DNA from: Lytechinus pictus
Lineage: Eukaryota; Echinodermata; Echinoidea; Temnopleuroida; Toxopneustidae
Direction: 5' to 3'
DNA length: 64,000 nucleotides
Assembly (NCBI RefSeq): GCF_037042905.1
Contig: NC_087247.1
Location: 58,179,920-58,243,919 of the forward strand
A program made the translations under genes and the position numbers. The notes under the pieces are model-generated. The model made no database searches, was not told the DNA's origin, and was given only the letters and a program-made list of their open reading frames with translations. Shown here piece after piece: positions 21,218 through 32,600 of this stretch. The stretch's first letter is position 1. Every line of letters begins with the position of its first letter.

Positions 21218-22626
21218 ATATAAAAAAGTTTTGTTAGAAAAAAGGATAATCAAGTTTTCAGGACTATTTCAGAGGTCATAGATACAGTCCTCCGATTATA
21301 TGTGTTCATGGTTGTAATATTTGTTTAGCTAGCATTATAATCTGTATTTATATACTTATACCATCATTTTTTAGTTTAAACTTTGAAAACCAGTGACAAT
21401 ATTTTGTATTTTGCAAAAAGAATCCATAAGAATTGGAATTTGGGGAGACGAAAGAAGAAAAATATGAAACCAATGCCAGTGCCCCCCCCCCACACACACA
21501 CACACAACAATAGGATGGAAAGTAAGAGAATAACAATAAAGAGAAAAAAACATCGAGGATTATGGATATTTCTTTCTTTGTCATGTATACAATGCAAATA
21601 ACAACAACCAGGCAATGAGCAAATCCAAAAATAACATGGTGATGAAACAACGGACAGAAGGAAGAATGGAATTAAAAACAAAAACAAAACAAAAGATTAT
21701 GAAATAAACACATAACATCATTGGGCTCCCATATCCACTGAACACGCTGAAAGTGATAGACAGAATTAAAGAGAAAGAACACACACAAATAGGAATCCGG
21801 AAAACAAGCATGATGGAAGAATGATAAACAATAATAAAGAAAAGAAATCAAGAATGAAAAAAAAAATAAAAAAAAAATCTTCTAATGACATTTCGACATC
21901 TGATTTTCTTTGTCAGTATCGCTCTTCCTTTGAAACTGAATCCATGTATTTTGTGATAATATGTTATTGTTTCATTTTACCTCCTATCTGCCAGTCTCCA
22001 TTTTATCGTTTATTTTGTTGTAAATGTCTGTTTTTACTCTTCTTGTTTCATAATTTCGCATTATGTTCCTTGCTTTACAGTTTTTCGTCATTCTGATTTT
22101 TTTCAGTGATTTTATAAACACGCATAACCACATTGGATTAAGAGATACAAACTTGATCTCTTTATAACACTGCTCTTTGTTATTTTGATACGATTATCAA
22201 TTGACCTCGACACGTTTCGTATAACCTTATTGCCGATAACACAAGACAAGTAGGTTACCTTATATCAAATTTTGGTGTCATATACATAGGCCTACTCGAT
22301 ACATGCAGGTCTTTAATGAATATATTCTACGCAAGTTTACATGACAGGGAACTAATTTTGCACCATTATTATACCACTTAAGGATCAACGCATTTCTGCA
22401 ATAATAATAGGGCCTTCTGTCCATTTGATTATAAAATGTTTGTAATTCTTTACAAAATATGTAATTTTGTTGAACATCTGACTTTCTTCTCAGCAAAAAA
22501 GAATAGTCATTATAACCCAATATAACATATATTATTATCTTCAAGTTAGGACATTAGAGGAAATCTGTCTTTTTAAGCACAACTGTATTTGGATTTAAAA
22601 TATGAAATTGCTTTAATGAAAATATT
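21218..22626. other. No gene seen; microsatellite
   Basis: A-rich sequence with a C run followed by (CA)n at about 21,482-21,506. No supported exon. Confidence 0.45.
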
Positions 22627-22815
22627 GTGTGCATGCAGGGGCATGTAGCCCCGGATGTAGCCTTTAAACTCTTGATAATGTCAGTAATCTCACTCTATAT
22701 TATCTGGGTCATTGACTCACTCCCGTGTGGTATCATTTGGCTCAGAAATAGCACGCTTGTGATTTTCGCCTTGGCCTTGACCTGGGTTTTTGTGTCCCTG
22801 GTCTATGGACTTTGA
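22627..22815 (+). CDS. Doubtful small hydrophobic frame upstream of ACY1
   Basis: A 62-codon frame with two hydrophobic stretches (LLIMSVISLYIIWVI and LVIFALALTWVFVSLVYGL) ends 125 bp before the ACY1 start codon. It lies in a locally GC-richer patch and a CAG acceptor-like site precedes it at about 22,638. It could be the last exon of an upstream membrane-protein gene or chance. No family is recognised. Confidence 0.15.
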   Translation: MCMQGHVAPDVAFKLLIMSVISLYIIWVIDSLPCGIIWLRNSTLVIFALALTWVFVSLVYGL

Positions 22816-22865
22816 ACAGAGCATACAACGCAATAATAATGGAGTGCAGAAGCATTAAGGTATCA

Positions 22866-22873
22866 TATAAATA
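22866..22873 (+). promoter_or_regulatory. Possible TATA box of ACY1
   Basis: TATAAATA lies 75 bp before the ACY1 ATG, which would leave a short 5' UTR of roughly 45 nt. It is supported only by position and sequence. Confidence 0.3.
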
Positions 22874-22940
22874 CTGCATTTCTGTTCGTAAAGCTGCATA
22901 GTGTGACGATTTGCAGAATTATAACGCTGACATCAAGAAC

Positions 22941-23037
22941 ATGGCCGAACAGCAAGATCAACGGGTTGAAGATCCTGCCGTGACTAACTTCAGACGATAT
23001 CTTCGCATTAAGACAGTTGAACCTGAGCCAGACTATG
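22941..23037 (+). CDS. ACY1: ACY1 exon 1 (residues 1-32)
   Basis: Begins [12 protein letters not shown] and ends VEPEPDY plus one base; donor TATG|gtgaga. No earlier in-frame ATG is needed. Confidence 0.9.
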
Positions 23038-26000
23038 GTGAGATTATCATGCATTATTAAAATATGTATCAATTTTACTGCTGGTGGGGCTGAGCTAGTA
23101 TATAGCAGGGGAGAAGTTTAAAATATTACTTAAAAATAGTAAGATATGAAACATATACCAATTGTGCATATCTTTGTGAACCTTGATTATAATTTCTTGA
23201 TCTTTCATTTTTTGAAAATTAGATATGGCAGGGGCCGCGGAAGCGGGGGCTGAAGCCCCCCCCCCCACTCTTTTCCAAAACCATGTACAAAAACGTAAAA
23301 ATTACTTATTAAATATGATTGTGATTTTTTGCATGGTCAGCGCCCACCCCCCCCCCCCACTTTGAAAACCGTTCTGCAGCCCCTTTATGGGGCCTATATG
23401 TAAAAAACACACACCCTTAACAATGACCAACATTTGGCCTATTGATTGTCTTTTTAATAGCCTAATAACTTCAATGAAAGTAAGAAATATGAGTTTATTG
23501 GAAAAAAAATAATATGGCTAAAAGAAAGGGGGAGAAAATAGAAAGAAAGAAAGAAAAAGAGGAAGGGAGAGAAAACATGCATAAGGGGGTGGTTAATGTA
23601 TGAATGAAACATGAAGGGAGAGGGCAGAGAATGAGGGATAGTTATGTTCACGGAATAGCAAATAATGAATGTTGAATAAAACAGGTATTTTTTGTGTGAA
23701 AGGTTTGATATTTTGCTGTTGTTGTTAAAGAAAATTCAGTAAAAGTTATCTTCTATTACACAGTTTGCTTTGCATTGTTTTTTTTTTTTAGATGGAGCAA
23801 TAATATTTTTGAAAGAGATGGCTGGAGAAATGGGATTGCCAGTGCAATGTGTTGAGGTTTGTTTGTTTAATTGTTTATGACAAAAAACAAGAAGAGCAGA
23901 CATGTATACCAAAGATGTACAAAATGCAACATATACAATGTATTCATTTTTCTTGGGTATTTTAATAACTTAAAACAAGTAATAAATAACTTGTTTATTT
24001 AGAACTCTTTAAAGAGGTTGGAGTTAAACCATATGTAGAAAACAGCCAGACAAGAATAAATTTGTTAAATTAAAAATCACAAAAGGATGCTTGTTGGACC
24101 AAATGATGTTTGTAAACTGCCCTTTACAATGCTCTGAAGTCCATTTTCTGTTGGTTTTCAAGAACAAAATATATATCTGAATATAAAAGTACATCTTTAT
24201 ATCTGACAAAAAACAAACTCTTACAAACTTTGTACCAGTAAGTATAATCTTACCCCCATGAATATGTAGAAACTTTCATGTTTTATTAATATAAATTTTA
24301 GTTTAAAACAATTTTGTGACCATATTCCCTTGCAGGTGCATCCTGGGAAGATTATTGTCATCATAACATGGGAAGGAACAGACCCTACCCTGAAGAGTAT
24401 AGTGTTGAATTCACATATAGATGTTGTTCCAGCATTTGCAGTAAGTATAAATGAGATTGGAGTACTGACAAGTTAAAGTAGCTACAGGTGCAATCATTGT
24501 ATAAAAAGCATAATCACTATTATGCTTGGTTTGCTGCAAATATTTCTTATCATTATTTGAAACAAAAGACCTATGAATGAAAACAATCATGCATGTATAC
24601 TAGCCAAATTTATAGATATATTTGTATATGCATTATTACATAATTATTGAGAAAAAGGAGGGGGTCTAGTCTCATAGTGTTAAGGGGGTAATGTTATTTA
24701 GCAATTTTATTCATATTAAATTCTATTTATTTTTAATAAGTGATTACTTATTTTATTTCCTTTTAACATAAGGTATCACAAATGTTCTTTTGTATGTCTG
24801 GAAAGGCACCTTGAGCACTCTCGAGAGTGTACAGTGTAGATTTGGCATGATAAATGTCCAATTCATTATTGTTATCATTATTTTTTTCTCACTTTGAGTA
24901 AGATTGTATTTAGTCATTTTACAGACTTTTGGCTGACCATAGAGTAACAATACTTGTAATATTTTGGTAATGTATTTACAATATTTTTACCTGATAGGAC
25001 CATTGGAAATGTGATCCATTTGAAGCCAAGAAAATGGAAAATGGTGATATTTATGCAAGAGGCACCCAAGTAAGTGTCATACTTTTTATTATATAAATCT
25101 CAGTTTATGCCACATAAAGTGCTACTTTTAATGAATTTTATCAAAATAATCTATGCTATTAAAAATGTATTGGAATTTTTTAGGACTCAGAAAGAAAGAT
25201 TTAGAAACTAAAATTATATTTCTTTCAACAACTTGAGTTGTTTAGTGCAGAGAAGGAAGGCTCATAATTTCACTTTACTTTGAGTATTTATCATTGATTC
25301 ATTGAAAAGAGAAAACTCTGAATAAAATTCTAATATCAACCTTTTCTGTTTAATTTTATTCTATTTCTTCTAGGACATGAAGAGTGTTGGAATTCAGTAA
25401 GCATTAAATATCTTCTTTAATTTCTATCAAATTTAAATAGTCAGACTTCTATTTACATGCTACACTAATTATTCTGAGGTATTTGCATTGTCTGAGGATA
25501 TATACCCCCCCCCCCTTCATTATTAAACAAACTTAAGGTTATTGATAATGTTATAGGGCCATGCTATCATTAGGCTATATATATTTTTTAAATGTGTTAT
25601 AATCCTTGATCAAGTTTCAAATTTCTGAGCTTAAGATTTTTAAAGACTGCATAATCAATGTGTAGATGAATAAATGAACAGCATTTTGTCCAAGCCTTCT
25701 CCCTTTTCAAAAATACCTGCTGGTTCATATCTTGTGAAGCTGATTGTTTTACTATATGACAATATGTCCTTGCCCTTGGGGTGGTATATTTGTTAGCTTT
25801 AAATCACCTGATTATATTTTCTATGGTGGTATATTGTTTGTATAATGATAACCAGGTCCTAACTGACCTCAACAGTTGATGATTAGTGTTTATAGGCCAC
25901 CTTTGGTAATTAAAGTATACAGCTAGCTCTTCAATGTGACTTTTTTTTGCTTTGATATGCTCTACATCTCATCTCAAATCATTTCATCTTTATTGGATAC

Positions 26001-26659
26001 TATTAAGTATAAATACAAATTCAGAATGCCAATATAATAGAGATAAATAGTTGGCTTGTAGTACATTTATATCCCTCAGATTGGATAGCCTATTTTAATA
26101 GCATGTATACCTCAATCAAAATGCATCTGCATTGACAGAAAGGTGACTTCCTGAATTTTATTATAAACATGACCCCTGATTTCAAAGCCCCACCACAGAA
26201 ATCATAACAAACTTGAGAACCCTGCTCATTTTCACATGTTTTAACCAAAATGTCTTGTGGGTTTTCTCTTCAGTTACCCCTTACATTAATCTTTGAAGAA
26301 AAAATATACCCAGAACAGTAGAAAAACAGCACAATTATTTTCATCTTTTTTTCTGATATCACAGATACTTAGAGGCAATCCGAAGACTAATCAAGAAAGG
26401 AGAAAGATTACTTCGCACAGTTCACATGCTCTTTGTACCAGGTAAATTAAGACTCTATATTTTAATTAGTCTTGAAAAAAAAATTTATGTAAAAAGTATA
26501 TTGATATCATTAAAATGAAAGAGAATTTTGAAATATTACATGCAAAGCAAATGTTTAGTTTTACTTACCCCCCCTAATTATCCAAACTATTTCTTATCAT
26601 CTATTGATAGTTTTTACCTTAGATGATTTATACAATATTCTTGCTAAAGAGTATTCCAG

Positions 26660-26693
<34 letters not shown>

Positions 26694-29600
26694 CATTCTA
26701 TTAACAGATGAAGAACTTGGAGGATTTAAAGGCATGAAGTTATTTGTTCACACTCCTGAATTTAAGAAACTCAACATGGGTTTTGGACTAGATGAAGGTA
26801 AAGTTTTTTGTTGCATTTATTATTTCTACCTCAGTTAAGAATATGAACTCCTTGGAATATTCTTCAATCAGCTATGTCTGAAAAGGGGATAAATCACTGT
26901 GTATTAAAGGAGCCTTATGAGCAGTTGAAAAGTCCTTTGGCTGTCAGTGTTTGATATTAAGCTTTAATGGGAATTGAATGCTGTGAGCTCAGAACATAGG
27001 AGCCTGTTAAGTGGTTTATTAATCTATAAGGATTAATTCCCATGAACTTGTTACTGTATACATTTATTTCTATGAATACTTAATATCTGGGATGTTGAAA
27101 TGAGTAAGACAGCAAATCCATAATCAAAGATATTATTTCTTTATATTTGATTGATTTTTTATATATATTTAGGTCTTTGTAACCCAACAGAGAAGTTTAC
27201 CTTATTCTATGGAGAAAGAGCAACATGGTGTAAGTATTCTTGATATTATTTGTGTTTATACATTCCTATACACCACTTTTATACAGTGCCTATATTATAA
27301 AGTGATCAAGCCTATCAAAAGTAAACCGAGTCCATAGGTCTGTAGATCACTGGTGTGAACTGTGGCCTAAATGCCAAATCTTTACATGCCAAGCTCAATA
27401 TTCAATAAAGTATTTTCTGGTAACTGTCCCACAAATAGTCTTAAAGACACTATCAATACAGAAATACAATATGATCTCTGTTTTATCCTGACAATGGGTA
27501 TTCTCAGCTCTTTTTGGCTCCTACCTTTTGAGCATCTAAAAAAGTAAAATGAATTGACTTCTTTCCTTTAATTCACATAATAATGATAATAATTTATTAT
27601 TATTATTGTTGTTGTTATCATTATTATTCTCATCATCATTATTATTATCATTATATTTGATTTAATTTGGGGATGTTTTTGGAGGAGTATTTTTCCTTAC
27701 CATGCAATACTGCACCCTTTCCAACACCAATTCTACTATTTTCATTATTTCAAAGGGATTGATGTAATTTGCACAGGAGATCCAGGTCATGCCTCTAAGT
27801 TTGTAGAAGATACAGCTGCAGAAAAAGCAGTAAGTTAAAAAAAAAAAATAAATTATATAGAATGTATGACTATTTTTTATATCAAAAGAGTGTGTTGTAT
27901 TGGTTGAGTTTATCGCGAGTCCAACTGTCCAAGCGTGTGCATCATCCAACACCATATAACCATGTCACAAAAACATATAAACCCATGTCAATTTTTAGTT
28001 TCAAATGGTTAAATTTAAAAAAAAATAATAATAATAAGAGTAGAAAACCCCCAAATGTACTGTACATGAAACTTTATCTACTTTTTTTTTATTCTGGTCA
28101 ATAATTTGTTTGGAAACAACCTCTTTATTGATGTTAAACACAAATTAAAGCACTGTGTTGGCACATGTTTCTATGGAAATAAACCTAGATGCACAATGAC
28201 AAGGTTTTTTTTTTATTGGTTCAAATTTGTTTGAAAGTAGATGGTGTGATTGGAAGATACCATTTAATAAAATGATTGGCACTGTCTATGGAAAACTTTT
28301 GGGCCTGGTAAAGTACATCTTGTGACTATTTTCTTAATTTAATTCAAAATTTTCCTCAGTTTTTTTTTAATAGAAAACCTGTTTGGATGAGGCAAGACTT
28401 TTACTGCACTATGTGTTCGGCTGTCGCGATTAACATGCGCATCAACGTCATTATCAGCCTAACCTGCGCCACCATTTTGATAAGGGATTGTCCCTCCTAC
28501 CGGACTAGACCAGCGCGCACAGCCAGCTGAGTGGGCTTCTGTTGACCTTCATCTATGCAACAAATCTGGCAAAACTTTTCTTGTCTATTTTTATGGTATA
28601 CTTCTAATATTTCTTACTATATTCAAGATCCAGTTCCAGTTATGATACAATTCAAGCAATAATATTTAAATGCGCATGCTGCCATAAATGCACACATGAT
28701 ATAAAATGTATAACAATGAATTGTGAAAATGTTGAAGCATTGATTTTTCTTGTGTTATGTATTACATCATCAGTGATAAAAGTTGTATCCATGAAATGCA
28801 GATGTGTTTACAAAGAGAGCAGTATGAAAACAGATATGACATAATTAGTGGAGGGATATTAACCAGCTATTACATATTTTTCTGTTGTCATTCAGAGAAA
28901 AGTCATGAATTCATTCCTTGGCTACAGAGATGAAGAAATAAAAAGGTAAATCTTAATGAATCATTTGATTAAAAAATTGTTTGCTAAAAATCCTTTGTTA
29001 TGGTGAGTAATGAATTATTGTCATTTCAATTCAATTTGAACATTTTGTAAAATATGACTGTATGAAAACAGGATTCCAGTAAATTATGGATGTATCTATC
29101 TTAATTTAAAAAAGGTAAATGAGTATGTAAATAACAATACACTTACAAATCCTTGGGCAAATTTGTATTCATCATTTAATAAAGGTTAATTAGTATTATG
29201 GAAGTTGCGCATATAAGAAATAAACTACTGATGCAAGATATTGATCATATCTATTCTGTCTTTGTATGTTAGTGTGTTGTAAATGTGTAGGTCCCACTCT
29301 TGGTCACTATGGTTACATTGTCCTTTTTAATAATAAGCATGTTTTCTGTCTTTTTCAACAGGTTGAGTACTGAGAAACTGGGAGATATTCAGACAGTCAA
29401 CTTGGTGCGGATGTCAGTAAGTTCCAGGAGTAAACTCTTTTGTATTTTATCAAATGGAATTCATTTGTTTGTGTCCAAGAATATTACTTATTTGCAACCC
29501 CATTAAGATCCTGTTTTCTCACACAAACATTACGTGCATGCATTAGTATATTGGATTGTCAATTCCATTATTTCTGACATGCTTTAAGTATTGTTTTGAA

Positions 29601-32600
29601 TCACATGTACAAGAAATTTCTTAGATTGCAATCCTTTTCCAGGTACAAAGTTGACGATACCCTCACTATTCTTATAGCAATTACTACTTCATCATCTAGC
29701 CATTTCTCAATCAAATTTTTGAACCTGAGGGTCTGCAACCAGTTTGATAACCCTGTATTTCAATAAGCTGAAAGGTTGTTGCAAATTTTGCATCCCCAAC
29801 ACAAGAAAAAAAAAAGAATAAAAAATCTGGTAATCTTTCAAATATGGTATTTTAGTAAATCTCCCCAATAATTGCTGTATCCAAGTGTGAATAATAATTT
29901 ATGAAATCTTTTCATAGGGAGGAGTAGCCAACAACATTGTACCTATTGAACTGAGACTGCGTTTTGATCTTCGACTTAGCCCAAAACAAACACCTGAGGT
30001 AATGGCTTTATATTTATTCACTCATCACACTCATTTTCACTCTTCATGGCAGGTACCCATTTACTTAAAAAAATTAAGTTCCATGTTGAAAAAACTTTCA
30101 CCCTCATTTTTTTTCCAGATTTGTTTAAGAACAAGAAAAAATTGTGTTTTATCTTTATCTTCACTATAAAGGTAGAAAAAGTCACATACTAGCTGTGAAA
30201 CTTTGATAAATACAGAGACAAATGCTTCAACAAAGATTCTGTTGATTTTTCCCCTCTGCAAAGGAAAAGTCAGGAAAGCTTACTATGGCTGATAGCTCAA
30301 CAGTTTACTTGGATCTTATTCAGTCCACAGTGAAAAAATCTTTTGTCCAATATAGAAAAACTATCAGTTAGAGATGATCCCATAATAAATTGATCAAGCT
30401 TCTACCATTTTGTAGATATGAAGGCAAATTTATCAGGGAAATATTTGTTTCATACCATTATCACATTGTTTTAAAATGGATTGTTCATTTTGGACATTTA
30501 TTTAATCATCTTAGGTATAACATTTGATACGTATTTCAATTATTATATATAACTATTCATAATTGAGTGATGAGATACAAAACCTAATAATGGTAAACAT
30601 AATAGTGTAAAACTTAATAAATCGTTGTTGTTACCATTATTATTTTGAATTCTGGAAATATTGCACATACCTTAATATCCAATGTATTTCACTAAATCGC
30701 TTTATTTTTTTCTAATTTTCATTGTTTATTTGATTTCATCCATTTTAGTTTCTTGAGAACAAGATAAAGGAGATGATAGCATCAGCAGGAGAGGGTGTGA
30801 GCTTTGAATGGATTAGGGTGAGAGCTGGTATTATTTACATTTGTTATGGTGTCAATCATGCTGCTGTGGCTATAATGATTGAAAAAGTTTACCCAATCAT
30901 CTAGTTGGTAAAAAAAAACATAAGAATTAGAGTGGGTGTGTCCATAGAGGTTTGGCAAAAAATCCATCAAAGAATAGTAGTTACAATTTTTTTTTCTCCA
31001 ATTTTAGTTTGGTGATGTCACATTTGGCAGTGCTTAGCTCCTTCATACCATTCAAAGACAATTTAGTAGAAAATTGCAAATTTAACCAATTGTGCATACA
31101 ATATACATTGCTTCTGTAAATAAAAAGGAACCATTAAAATACACTTGGCAAAAAAAGTTCTTGGACACTTATAAAAGTTAAAATATTCCATATAAATATT
31201 TGATTAAAGGCAAATTATTGTATGTCAACATGACCAGACAATATTCCTCTTCCAGTATGACATGACATTTTCATGTGAACAGTCATGCATGGGTGGTTAA
31301 ATGCTTTTTACGATAGCAATGTCAGTAAAAGAAAATTGCAAGAAATGGACCATTCAAATGCTAATGATCATGGCCATCCTGTAGGCATACATTCCACAAT
31401 TTCAACGGGTGGTTATCATTTGAATTGAATGCTTACGGATGCATCATGAGATGCATCATGAGATGGATCATTTGGACACTCACTTTCAAGATGAAGCTTT
31501 CCAACCAAGAGCATGCAAGAGCAATAGGAATGTTGCAGTCTGGGCAGTCATTTAGACAAGTGGCTCGATATTTCCAAGTTTCACCAACAACATTTTCAAA
31601 TTTGAACCAGCGGTATTTGGCTACTGATGAAGTTAGAGACTGCCCTAGGAGTGGTCGACCATGGGCCACCACCCCTGCAGAAGATAGAAGGATAAGGATG
31701 CTTGCGTTGAGAAGGCGATTTGCCACTGCACCAACTATCGGATCTGAAATTCATCGACTAACTTTGACTTAAAATTCCAGTGGAATAGTGATGCATCCAA
31801 GGTGGATAACTTTCTCTTCTCTTTTAGAGTGGTATTTGACTTTAAATTTACTTTTAACGTTTAATGAATATTTATGCCACATAAACTTTCACAACTGAAA
31901 GAATGACTGATCATTTTCTTGCAATTTTCTTTTACTGACATTGCGATTGCTTAATGCCTGTAAGCAGCCACGCACTGACTGATCCATTTCTTGCAATTTT
32001 CTTTTGCTGACATTGCTATTGTTAAAAGCATTTAACCACCCATGCATGACTGTTCACATGAAAATGTCATGTCATACTGGAAGAGGAATATTGTCTGGTC
32101 ATATTGACATACAATAATTTGCCTTTAATCAAATATCTATATGGAATATTTTAACTTTTATAAGTGTCCAAGAACTTTTTTTGCCGAGTGTATGATAAAT
32201 AATGAATTGATATTTCATGATCATGGATAGCTGCTAGCTAGCAATATGAAATAAGGCTTATAAAATTATCAAATACATTATTCTTTTATGAGTTTTGCTA
32301 AAACCTTAATGGAAGTTTCCCTTGTTTTGCTGCATTTATGAAAACCACTTAACATCAGGGAGACCTTCCTATTACGATGACTGCTCCCTAAACACTTCAA
32401 ATGAACTTCTTTTAAATATCCTGCTTCTGATAATCTAACAGACATAATGATTTTAGTCAAAGCTAGATTGGACATTTTCTATCTAACATGGGCAATAATT
32501 TAATAATGTTTAGTTAAATGAAAAAAAAAACATTTGGATGGCTACATCAAAGTCTAGAGTTACATCATTAATAACAGACAGATGCGTGTTTCATAAAGCT

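Noticed and set aside
21371-21687. Cysteine/valine-rich frames on the minus strand
   Set aside because: Produced by a (CA)n/C-run microsatellite and A/T-rich flank; no splice or start support.
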